Part shown: positions 35,464 to 43,542 of the stretch, piece after piece
How the letters are laid out: every line of letters begins with the position of its first letter
How positions within the stretch are numbered: the stretch's first letter is position 1
Made by a program: the position numbers and the translations under genes
From: Prevotella sp. P5-92
GTDB lineage: Bacteria; Bacteroidota; Bacteroidia; Bacteroidales; Bacteroidaceae
DNA length: 64,000 nt
Assembly: GCF_002251245.1 (NCBI RefSeq)
Contig: NZ_NPJG01000042.1
Coordinates: 62,001 to 126,000 of the forward strand
Direction: 5' to 3'
Notes under the pieces: generated by a model
What the model was told of the DNA's origin: nothing
The model's input: the letters and a program-made list of their open reading frames with translations, nothing else
The model's database searches: none

Positions 35464-37149
35464 ATGAGAAAAGGGATTTTATTACTGTTATCATTCTTCT
35501 TGATAGCTTCGGCAGCTTCAGCCAGAACCATCAATGAAAAGAAGGCAAAGAAAATCGCTATTGACTTTCTGACAAGTAAACGACATATCAACACAGACGT
35601 GATGATATGCAATCCATACGTATCAACAAGGTCGGTTGTTAGTGAAGCGGGGTATTACATATTCAATTCCACCGACGGCAAGGGATTTGCCATAGTGGCA
35701 GCAGAGGACGAATTGCCAGAGATAATAGGTTATTCAGCCACAGGGCACATTGACAGTCAGTCAATGCCTGACGCACTCAAACTTTTTCTTGATTCTTATT
35801 CGCAATATGTTGAGGATATCAGAAATGGCATTGCCGTAGCAAGTGATTACTCAGCTACTCGCTCAAGCGATCTTCCTGCCGAAGTAGAACCTATGGTGAA
35901 GACACAATGGAACCAGCCAGCCCCCTACAACAAGTATTGTCCCGATGATTGTCCGGCGGGTTGTGTGGCTGTGGCTATGGGTCAAATCATGAACTATCAC
36001 AAATGGCCTAATGTAGGAACGGGAGCATCATTTACCACATACAATGGCAAAGCCATAAGCGTGGATTTCTCAAAGAGTGAATACAGATGGGACTTGATGA
36101 AAAACACCACGAAAGAACTTAAAGAAGACGAGGAAGCAGCTGATGCCGTAGCAAAATTGCTGTTCGACTGTGGAATAAGTCTGAAAATGAATTATTCCAA
36201 GAATGGAAGTGGTGCATTTGATAAAAATGTACCTTTGGCATTGTTTAATTTCTTTGGATATAAGCATACCGCATTGGTGTATGACAGTCCTGATTATTAT
36301 TCGTCTAAGGAGGAATGGTTAGTGAAAATGAAGAAGGAGATAGTAGATGGTCGTCCCATTTATTATAGTGCATCTTCACCCAAAGGAGGTGGCAAGGATG
36401 CTGGAGGACATGCATTTGTCATTTCAGGATATGACGAAAAAGACCTGGTGCATGTAAACTGGGGTTGGGGAGGTAAAGACAATGGCTACTACGACATCTT
36501 CCGACTTGATCCAGGAGCTTATGCATTCACGGATGGACAGACAGCTATTTATGGTATTGTTCCCAACACCGACGGAATTGATGGCGAATATCTGCCTTTG
36601 CCAGCTATAGCCCCCATTGAGACGAACGCAACCGTGTTGGCAAGTAGCGGCACTGGATATGAAAGTTTTAATATCAGTGTAGGAAAGATCTTCAACTTTA
36701 ATCCCATATCTGCCAAATGGTCATACGGCATTGGATTATATGACAACAATGGCAACTTTATAAAGAAAATACAAACGGGTAATTTCTCTATTACTCTAGA
36801 GCCGTATTATTCTCGTCAAAATTTGGCTTTTGTTTGTTCGTTGCCTTCTGATATTCAAGATGGTGAATATATCGTAAAGATGTTTTTTAAATATAATGGT
36901 GATTTTGTAGAGCCAAGGGTTGAAGGTGGCAAGATGAATAATTATCTACACTTGGTGGTGGCTGACGGAAAGGCCACGATTGACAAGGAGCCTGTGACAT
37001 CAGGTATATCCCAAGTGACAGTGGATGATATGTTGAAATCTTCTACGTCATACTTCAATCTCTCCGGCCAACGCCTTTCTTCACCCTCATCACGCAATAT
37101 TGTCATCCTCAAACAAGGAAACAATGTGCGCAAGATTATGGCTCAATAA
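35464..37149 (+). CDS. Secreted C10 family (streptopain-like) cysteine peptidase
   Basis: 561 residues from ATG 35464 (RKGILLLLSFFLIASAASA signal peptide). The propeptide runs to about residue 140 and includes the typical YYIFNSTDGKGFAIVAAEDELPEIIGYSATG. The catalytic Cys167 is in CPAGCVAVAMGQIMNYH and His316 in AGGHAFVISGYDE, with a spacing of 149 as in SpeB. HVNWGWGGKDNGYY follows. A beta-rich C-terminal domain ends with YFNLSGQRL, a motif often found at the end of secreted Prevotella proteins. The enzyme is predicted to digest proteins outside the cell and lies directly behind a SusC/SusD pair. Confidence 0.92.
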   Translation: MRKGILLLLSFFLIASAASARTINEKKAKKIAIDFLTSKRHINTDVMICNPYVSTRSVVSEAGYYIFNSTDGKGFAIVAAEDELPEIIGYSATGHIDSQSMPDALKLFLDSYSQYVEDIRNGIAVASDYSATRSSDLPAEVEPMVKTQWNQPAPYNKYCPDDCPAGCVAVAMGQIMNYHKWPNVGTGASFTTYNGKAISVDFSKSEYRWDLMKNTTKELKEDEEAADAVAKLLFDCGISLKMNYSKNGSGAFDKNVPLALFNFFGYKHTALVYDSPDYYSSKEEWLVKMKKEIVDGRPIYYSASSPKGGGKDAGGHAFVISGYDEKDLVHVNWGWGGKDNGYYDIFRLDPGAYAFTDGQTAIYGIVPNTDGIDGEYLPLPAIAPIETNATVLASSGTGYESFNISVGKIFNFNPISAKWSYGIGLYDNNGNFIKKIQTGNFSITLEPYYSRQNLAFVCSLPSDIQDGEYIVKMFFKYNGDFVEPRVEGGKMNNYLHLVVADGKATIDKEPVTSGISQVTVDDMLKSSTSYFNLSGQRLSSPSSRNIVILKQGNNVRKIMAQ

Positions 37150-37181
37150 AAGTTGTCTCCCTCATTCTATTAATATATAAT

Positions 37182-37219
37182 AAGGTGCAGCCCGATTGCC
37201 GAGGCTGCACCTTTTTTCT
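37182..37219. terminator. Shared hairpin element, copy 5, with T-run
   Basis: Arms AAGGTGCAGCC and GGCTGCACCTT enclose CGATTGCCGA, so this copy is in the opposite orientation to copies 2 and 4. Six T follow on the plus strand, making it a good terminator for the C10 peptidase. It also stands upstream of ATPase locus E. Confidence 0.88.
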
Positions 37220-37246
37220 ATCACAATCTTACGATTTTTATTTCAA

Positions 37247-37385
37247 ATACACCAAAACAAGATTATCATATATGACTTTTATACACCAAAACAAGATTAT
37301 TGGGCGCAAAGATGCTACATGGTATTGTTTTTGATAATAAATAATGTTAATCTCTTGGTATTCCCAAATAAATGCCGTAACTTTG
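37247..37385 (+). promoter_or_regulatory. Promoter and 20-bp direct repeats of ATPase locus E
   Basis: ATACACCAAAACAAGATTAT occurs exactly at 37247-37266 and 37281-37300 (period 34). The promoter -7 box TAACTTTG is at 37378-37385 with CTTG at 37354-37357, 20 bases upstream. The repeats stand about 55 bases further upstream. Confidence 0.78.
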
Positions 37386-37412
37386 AATTCCATAAAATAT
37401 GTAACACAAAAC

Positions 37413-37815
37413 ATGGAACGACTGAATAATCCTTTCGTCATCTATGGATACAAAGGTGCCGATTACTTCTGCGACAGGCAGAAAGAGACTGAATCCATCA
37501 CACGTGCTCTGCACAACGAGCGCAACGTTGCTCTTATATCCCCTCGACGTATTGGCAAGACGGGGCTTATTCATCATGCCTTTGCCCAAATAGCCCAAAC
37601 TCAGCCCGACATTAGATGTTTTTATATGGGGTAGCAAGCAACATATTATGGCAGAGATGTTCACTTCTGCCAAGCGCCCGTTTTATCAAAGTTCGCAGAT
37701 GCTGTCGCTTTCACCTATTGACAAAAATGTGTATTGTGACTTTGCCAATAGTCTTATGGCAAGAAATAATATGAACTTGAGCGATGATGTGTTCTTCTTT
37801 TGCAGGGAAAAGTAA
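37413..37815 (+). pseudogene. Internally deleted AAA ATPase, locus E
   Basis: From ATG 37413 the frame gives NNPFVIYGYKGADYFCDRQK and Walker A SPRRIGKTGLIHHAF, then stops at 37634. In another frame from 37630, GSKQHIMAEMFTSAKRPFYQ continues the same protein type and ends early at 37815. Both halves match the intact protein at 27897-29033 (NPFVTSGYAGPEYFCDR; GSQRHLMGEMFVSPSRPFYQ). About 110 central codons, including Walker B, are lost, and the C-terminal winged helix is lost too. Confidence 0.87.
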
Positions 37816-37854
37816 GGGATGTTTTGCTGTTAAGCTGAAAAAATAGAGTAAAAG

Positions 37855-37886
37855 TTTGGTGATGTGGCTGAAATAAGCTAATTTTG
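37855..37886 (+). promoter_or_regulatory. Promoter for the nucleoside-recognition protein
   Basis: TTTG at 37855-37858 and TAATTTTG at 37879-37886 are 20 bases apart. The start codon at 37909 lies 22 bases after the -7 box. Confidence 0.72.
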
Positions 37887-37908
37887 CAGCGATTTAGCAA
37901 GTATTGAA

Positions 37909-39138
37909 ATGGTATTGAATTATATTTGGGTGGCGTTCTTCGTCATTGCTTTTGTTATAGCTGTAGTTAAGCTTTTGTTCATGGGGGATTTCGATGTTTT
38001 TCCCGCCATGATGGACTCTACGTTCGCCTCTTCTAAGACGGCATTTGAAATATCGCTTGGACTGACAGGCGTATTGTCGTTATGGCTCGGTATAATGAAG
38101 ATAGGAGAAAAGGGGGGCGTGGTGAATATTCTCGCCAAGATACTGAGTCCTGTATTTGTACGTCTGTTTCCTGACATACCCAAGGGGCATCCTGTCACTG
38201 GCTCTATCTTCATGAATATTGCAGCCAATATGCTTGGCCTTGACAATGCAGCTACGCCCTTAGGTCTGAAGGCAATGGAACAATTACAAGACTTGAACAA
38301 GAAGAAAGACACGGCATCTAACCCGATGATAATGTTTCTCGTGCTCAACACCAGCGGACTAACGCTCATCCCGGTAAGCATTATGGTATATAGGGCACAG
38401 ATGGGTGCCGAGCAACCTACCGACATCTTTGTACCTATACTACTTGCCACTTTCTTCTCTACCCTTGCCGGCATTATTGTCACCAGTCTCTATCAACGTA
38501 TCAATCTCATTAACCGCACTATGTTGCTGACACTTGGCGGAGCTTGCGTGCTGGTGGCTGCGGTGATATGGGGATTCAGTCAGATGGACAAGGACCAGGT
38601 TAATATTGTGAGCACTACGGTGGCAAATATGTTGCTGATGCTGATCATCATTGGCTTCATAATGTCTGGCATACGTCATAAGGTGAATGTGTATGATGCA
38701 TTTATCGAAGGAGCAAAAGACGGATTTCAAACTGCCATTCGCATCATCCCCTATCTGGTGGCAATACTCGTTGGAATCGGCGTTTTTCGAGCTTCAGGAG
38801 CTATGGATATGTTAATAGACGGAGTGAAATGGACGGTGGCTGCAGTGGGAGGTGACACTGATTTTGTGGGTGCATTGCCAACGGCGATGATGAAGCCTCT
38901 CTCGGGTAGTGGAGCACGAGGAATGATGGTGGATGCCATGACGACATATGGGGCTGACTCTTTCGTAGGTAGATTGAGTTGTGTCTTCCAGGGTTCCACC
39001 GACACAACGTTCTATATCCTTGCAGTATATTTCGGCAGTGTAGGCATACGCTACACACGTCATGCTGTTGCCTGCGGACTGCTTGCCGATTTGGCGGGAA
39101 TAATAGCTGCAATAGCAATATGTTATATGTTTTTCTAA
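37909..39138 (+). CDS. Nucleoside-recognition (SpmA/SpmB-fused) membrane protein
   Basis: 409 residues with about ten membrane segments. The N-terminal half resembles SpmA (FEISLGLTGVLSLWLGIMKIGEKGG; PDIPKGHPVTGSIFMNIAANMLGLDNAATPLG) and the C-terminal half resembles SpmB (GFQTAIRIIPYLVAILVGIG; PLSGSGARGMM; FQGSTDTTFYILAVYFG). These Gate-domain proteins are named spore maturation proteins, but this organism does not form spores. A nucleoside or ion transport role is supposed, not known. It is the first gene of a run with the four-helix-bundle gene. Confidence 0.88.
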   Translation: MVLNYIWVAFFVIAFVIAVVKLLFMGDFDVFPAMMDSTFASSKTAFEISLGLTGVLSLWLGIMKIGEKGGVVNILAKILSPVFVRLFPDIPKGHPVTGSIFMNIAANMLGLDNAATPLGLKAMEQLQDLNKKKDTASNPMIMFLVLNTSGLTLIPVSIMVYRAQMGAEQPTDIFVPILLATFFSTLAGIIVTSLYQRINLINRTMLLTLGGACVLVAAVIWGFSQMDKDQVNIVSTTVANMLLMLIIIGFIMSGIRHKVNVYDAFIEGAKDGFQTAIRIIPYLVAILVGIGVFRASGAMDMLIDGVKWTVAAVGGDTDFVGALPTAMMKPLSGSGARGMMVDAMTTYGADSFVGRLSCVFQGSTDTTFYILAVYFGSVGIRYTRHAVACGLLADLAGIIAAIAICYMFF

Positions 39139-39150
39139 CGTTCAGTAAAA

Positions 39151-39726
39151 ATGGGGAATAATATGAATGTCTTGAAACAAGAAAAGCCTGACGGATATAA
39201 GTCGCTCTCGGTTTATCAGAAAAGTGAGTGCATATATGATGTAACACACTATTTCGTCAATAATTTCCTGGATCGGGGAAAGGACAGGACTGTAGATCAA
39301 ATGCTGCAAGCTGCCCGTTCTTGTAAACAAAATATTGTTGAGGGTTATAGTGACGCGGAGGGCTCCACAGAATCGGAACACAAGTTGTCGGTTATAGCAA
39401 AAGGCAGTCTTGAGGAGTTGAAAGAAGATTATCGTGATTACCTCCGAAACAACAGTTTGGAAATATGGGGCAAGGACCATCCGAAATACATTGCCGCCCA
39501 GCCCTTATGCAGGAAACATAACGACAGTGCATGGTATAGGCGGCAGATAGAAGGTAGAAATGCAGAAGACATCTGCAACATTGCACTGATAATAGTCAAT
39601 CAGGAATTGGCAATGCTCTATGGATATATAAAATATCTAAATGACAAATTCCTCAAAGAGGGAGGAGTCAAAGAGCAGAGATACAGAATAAGGTCGGAGT
39701 GGAGAAAGAGAAATTTAGGGTATTGA
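39151..39726 (+). CDS. Four-helix-bundle protein with suffix domain
   Basis: 191 residues, mostly helical. The N-terminal 130 residues (LSVYQKSECIYDVTHYFVNNF; QMLQAARSCKQNIVEGY; SELEEL-type EGSTESEHKLSVIAKGSLEELKEDY) match the S23/four-helix-bundle family. The extension (WYRRQIEGRNAEDICNIALIIVNQELAMLYGYI) matches the four-helix-bundle suffix domain. Family members are often encoded inside 23S rRNA intervening sequences, but here the gene is chromosomal with no rRNA near. Function unknown. It starts 12 bases after the previous gene. Confidence 0.82.
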   Translation: MGNNMNVLKQEKPDGYKSLSVYQKSECIYDVTHYFVNNFLDRGKDRTVDQMLQAARSCKQNIVEGYSDAEGSTESEHKLSVIAKGSLEELKEDYRDYLRNNSLEIWGKDHPKYIAAQPLCRKHNDSAWYRRQIEGRNAEDICNIALIIVNQELAMLYGYIKYLNDKFLKEGGVKEQRYRIRSEWRKRNLGY

Positions 39727-39870
39727 AGTAGGTTTTTGTAGGTTGATGTAGGTTGGTGTAGGTTGGTGTAGGTTTTTGTAGGTTAGAGTAGGTTGAAGTA
39801 GGTTTTTGTAGAGATTATCTATTTCCTTACAATCCCTACAACCCTTACAATCCTTACAACCCCCTCAACG
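39727..39870 (+). repeat. 10-bp tandem array followed by a complementary 9-bp array
   Basis: Eight consecutive decamers GGTTnnnGTA run from 39731 to 39810 with no spacer and no period error. After about 15 bases, four nonamers of the form TTACAAYCC/CTACAACCC follow (about 39827-39862). The second array is roughly complementary to the first, so RNA from this gap could fold back. It fills the 158-base gap before the flippase gene. Confidence 0.85.
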
Positions 39871-39884
39871 AAAAAAAAAATATT

Positions 39885-41351
39885 ATGGCAAATTTAAAAT
39901 CATTATTTAAGGACACGGCAATTTATGGACTTAGCAGTATAGTGGGAAGATTTCTCAACTATCTGCTCGTGCCGCTTTACACGGCAACTCTTTCTGCCGC
40001 AGGTGGTGGCTACGGTGTCATCACCAACGTTTATGCCTATACGGCACTCATACTCGTGATTCTGACCTTCGGAATGGAAACGACATTTTTCCGGTTTTCC
40101 AATAAGGAAGGGGAAGACCCGCAAAAGGTGTATTCCACCGTCCTGACTGCCGTCGGAATGGTCTCATTGCTCTTCGTGGCCCTCGTCTTTGCCTTTATCG
40201 GTCCGCTTTCCGAGGCGATGGGCTATGCTGACCATCCTTCCTATATCTGGGTTATGGCTACAACGGTGGCGATTGATGCTTTTCAGAGCATTCCTTTCGC
40301 TTATCTAAGATACAAGAAACGCCCTATAAAATTTGCGGCACTGAAACTGTTGTTCATCGTGTTGAACATCATGCTCAACTTGTTGTTCTTCTTGGTACTC
40401 CCGTCCCTCTATGGGTCTTATCCCGATGAAATAGGCAAAATCTATGACCCGACAATAGGTGTAGGCTATGCTTTCTATGTAAATCTTGCTTGCACAGCTT
40501 CCATCACTTTCTGCTTCTGGAAGGAGTTGACTGAGTTCAAATACGGGTTCGACGGAAAACTGTTGCGCAGAATGTTGTCATACAGTTGGCCAATACTTGT
40601 TTTGGGAATAGCAGGAATACTGAATCAAACCGCTGACAAGATATTGTTCCCCTATATATATAAAGGTGGTAATGCCCACGAGCAACTGGGCATCTATGGT
40701 GCAGCCTCGAAGATAGCCATGATAATGGCAATGATAACACAGGCTTTCCGTTATGCCTATGAGCCTTTTGTCTTTGGCAAGGCAAAAGAAAAGGACAACC
40801 GCAACACTTACGCCGAGGCGATGAAGTTTTTCGTTGTCTTCACCCTGTTGGCATTCCTCGTTGTCATAGGCTATCTCGACCTGCTGAAACATATAATAGG
40901 ACAAGGCTATTGGTCTGGCTTGAAAGTCGTTCCTATTGTTATGGCGGCAGAGATAATGATGGGTGTTTATTTCAACCTATCCTTTTGGTATAAGCTCATC
41001 GACAAGACCATCTGGGGTGCATGGTTCTCAGGCATCGGGTGTGCCGTACTGATAGTCATAAATGTCATCTTTGTGCCTGAATATGGCTATATCGCCTGTG
41101 CTTGGGCTGGATTTGCCGGTTATGCCACTGCAATGCTACTGAGCTATTTCGTCGGTCAAAGGTATTATCCTATTGCCTATCCTTTGACGGATATGGCAAA
41201 GTATCTTGTGCTTGCATTAGCGCTCTTTGCCGCTATGACACTGTTGAAGGATTATGTAAGCATCGTCGTGTCGCTGCTCGTCAATACAGCACTTATAGGA
41301 GTATTTATGCTCTATATCCTGAAAAAAGAGAAGTTTAGAATTAAAAAATAA
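39885..41351 (+). CDS. Polysaccharide flippase (Wzx/MATE-like)
   Basis: 488 residues with about 14 predicted membrane segments. The N-terminus (FKDTAIYGLSSIVGRFLNYLLVPLYTATL) is typical of oligosaccharide flippases in lipopolysaccharide or capsule export. It should move lipid-linked sugar units across the inner membrane. No glycosyltransferase lies next to it, so it is an orphan flippase here. It follows the repeat arrays and runs into the S46 peptidase gene with an 11-base gap. Confidence 0.88.
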   Translation: MANLKSLFKDTAIYGLSSIVGRFLNYLLVPLYTATLSAAGGGYGVITNVYAYTALILVILTFGMETTFFRFSNKEGEDPQKVYSTVLTAVGMVSLLFVALVFAFIGPLSEAMGYADHPSYIWVMATTVAIDAFQSIPFAYLRYKKRPIKFAALKLLFIVLNIMLNLLFFLVLPSLYGSYPDEIGKIYDPTIGVGYAFYVNLACTASITFCFWKELTEFKYGFDGKLLRRMLSYSWPILVLGIAGILNQTADKILFPYIYKGGNAHEQLGIYGAASKIAMIMAMITQAFRYAYEPFVFGKAKEKDNRNTYAEAMKFFVVFTLLAFLVVIGYLDLLKHIIGQGYWSGLKVVPIVMAAEIMMGVYFNLSFWYKLIDKTIWGAWFSGIGCAVLIVINVIFVPEYGYIACAWAGFAGYATAMLLSYFVGQRYYPIAYPLTDMAKYLVLALALFAAMTLLKDYVSIVVSLLVNTALIGVFMLYILKKEKFRIKK

Positions 41352-41362
41352 ATAAAGCTATT

Positions 41363-43477
41363 ATGAAGAAAACCTCTTTTATTTTTGCAGCAATGCTTAC
41401 CGTCGCCTCGGCGCATGCAGATGAAGGTATGTGGACGCTCTACGACCTGCCCCAGGCCGCATTTGAACAGATGCAGGCAGAAGGTTTCGTATTGCCGTAT
41501 GCTGACCTTTATCAGTCTGACAATGCCATAAAGAATTGTGTTGTCAACTTCTCGGGTTACTGCTCAGGAGTAGTGGTGTCACCCGACGGACTGGTGTTTA
41601 CAAATCACCATTGTGGCTTCGAGGCCATACGCTCACATTCTACAGTCGAACATGATTATATGCTCAATGGCTTCTATGCCAAGACTTATGAAGAAGAGCT
41701 CCCTAACGAGAACATGTTCGTCAGCTTTATGATAGAACAGAAGGATGTGACAGACTATCTTGATAAGAAAGGTATAAACAAGATTCTTCCTACGCAACAA
41801 CGCCATTTCCTCGATTCCATCGAGAATGTGATGTCGAAGGAAGTCAAAGAGAAGGACTCAACACTGCGCTTGGAGATAAAGCCGTATTTTGAAGGCAACA
41901 AGTATTATGCTACAACATATCGCGATTTCACCGATCTTCGTCTCGTCTTCACCATACCTAAATCTATGGGTAAATTTGGCGGAGAGACTGACAACTGGAT
42001 GTGGCCTCGGCAGACATGCGACTACTCTGTCTTCCGCATCTATGCAGATCCCAAGACCAATGGTCCCGCCAAATACAGCAAGGATAATGTGCCATATAAA
42101 GCAAAGCATTGGGCACCAGTATCGTTGAATGGATACAAAGAAGGCGACTTCGCCATGACCATCGGTTATCCAGGCAGTACAAACCGTTATCTCTCGTCGT
42201 ATGGAATAAGAGAACGTAGAGATGCGCAGAATGCTCCTCGTGCACAGGTGCGCGGTGTGAAACAAGAAGTGATGCTTCGCCATATGAGAGCCGACGAGGC
42301 AGTTCGTATTAAATATGATACAAAATATGCACAAAGCAGTAACTATTGGAAGAACTCTATTGGAATGAATAAATGTATTGATTCCACGGGCCTTATCCAG
42401 CAAAAAGCTGACTTTGAAAAGCGTATCAGAAAGTATCAGGACGAGACAGGATTCCTAAAGGGAAAACTTGATTTCGACCTCATGAAAAGCCTTTATGACA
42501 AACGACTCGTGTTGATGAGAAACTATATGTTGCTCAGAGAGACCTTTGTACGTTCAAATGAATTGGCAGATAGGGCTCTAAAGGTACATAACGGTATGGA
42601 AGTAAAAGGGTCGAAAGAGAAACTGTCAAAACAGTATGTGGAGTTTGAGGATAATAGCGACACTTGGGACGAGGCTCTGGACAAAGAGGTCTATGCCGTG
42701 TTGTTAAAGAACTTCAGAGAACAAGCTGATGCCGACTATCTGCCTGAATTCTTTAATACTATCGACAGGTCTTTTGGAGGCGATTACAACAAGTATGTTG
42801 AAACTCTATGGAAAAATAGCATGTTGATGAAGAAAGGTGCGAAGATCTTTATTAACAAAAAGAGCTTTATGAAAGATCTCGGCGTAAAGATGGGATTCGA
42901 CATTACTGAGAAGATCAACGACATGATGGTGGCTTTCCAAGATATCAACGATTCCATCCAACTTCAAGAGCGTTATCTATGCGATGCAAAGGTGCGTATG
43001 GAGATGGATCAGCCGCACTATAGTGACGCTAACTTCACCATGCGCTTGAGTTACGGGCAAGTAGGAGGTTACGACCTTGCAGGAAAGCCTTCTGGTTATT
43101 ATACCACAGCGGAGAGTATAGTTGAAAAAATGAAGAAAAGTGATCAAAACTTTGAGTATTTTGCAGAACCTGTCATGCACGAGTTGATGGGGGCAAAAGA
43201 TTTCGGAAAGTATGCTGACAAAGAAACTGGAACGATGCAGCTTTGTTTCCTAACAAATAACGATATCACCGGAGGAAACAGCGGATCGCCGATGTTTAAT
43301 GGAAAAGGCGAACTTATTGGACTCGCTTTCGACGGCAATTGGGACAGTCTCTCAGGAGACATATTCTTTGATAAAAAACTCGCACGTTGCATAGGCGTTG
43401 ATATTCGTTATGTGCTCTATCTTATGGACAAATGGGGACATGCAGATAGGCTGATAAACGAAATAGGAGCAAGATAA
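41363..43477 (+). CDS. S46 family dipeptidyl peptidase, DPP7-type specificity
   Basis: 704 residues. Signal peptide (TSFIFAAMLTVASAHA), then DEGMW as in mature S46 enzymes. Active-site histidine is in TNHHCG (His82 or His83), the aspartate is in the CDYSVFRIYAD motif, and Ser640 is in GGNSGSPMF. The residue 18 after the serine is Gly658 (LAFDGNW). In DPP11 this place is Arg, giving acidic P1 preference, while in DPP7 it is Gly, giving hydrophobic P1. This suggests DPP7-like release of dipeptides in the periplasm. A terminator follows. Confidence 0.93.
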   Translation: MKKTSFIFAAMLTVASAHADEGMWTLYDLPQAAFEQMQAEGFVLPYADLYQSDNAIKNCVVNFSGYCSGVVVSPDGLVFTNHHCGFEAIRSHSTVEHDYMLNGFYAKTYEEELPNENMFVSFMIEQKDVTDYLDKKGINKILPTQQRHFLDSIENVMSKEVKEKDSTLRLEIKPYFEGNKYYATTYRDFTDLRLVFTIPKSMGKFGGETDNWMWPRQTCDYSVFRIYADPKTNGPAKYSKDNVPYKAKHWAPVSLNGYKEGDFAMTIGYPGSTNRYLSSYGIRERRDAQNAPRAQVRGVKQEVMLRHMRADEAVRIKYDTKYAQSSNYWKNSIGMNKCIDSTGLIQQKADFEKRIRKYQDETGFLKGKLDFDLMKSLYDKRLVLMRNYMLLRETFVRSNELADRALKVHNGMEVKGSKEKLSKQYVEFEDNSDTWDEALDKEVYAVLLKNFREQADADYLPEFFNTIDRSFGGDYNKYVETLWKNSMLMKKGAKIFINKKSFMKDLGVKMGFDITEKINDMMVAFQDINDSIQLQERYLCDAKVRMEMDQPHYSDANFTMRLSYGQVGGYDLAGKPSGYYTTAESIVEKMKKSDQNFEYFAEPVMHELMGAKDFGKYADKETGTMQLCFLTNNDITGGNSGSPMFNGKGELIGLAFDGNWDSLSGDIFFDKKLARCIGVDIRYVLYLMDKWGHADRLINEIGAR

Positions 43478-43488
43478 AACATTATTTA

Positions 43489-43529
43489 GGGTAGTTGTGG
43501 AAGAAATATCCATGACTACCCATTTTTTT
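43489..43529 (+). terminator. Terminator after the S46 peptidase gene
   Basis: GGGTAGT (43489-43495) pairs with ACTACCC (43515-43521) and an inner GG/CC pair may extend it. A run of seven T follows. Confidence 0.82.
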
Positions 43530-43542
43530 ACTATTACCAAGT

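Noticed and set aside
39727-39870. Possible CRISPR or VNTR protein-coding repeat
   Set aside because: No spacers are present and no frame passes through; it is a simple tandem DNA array.
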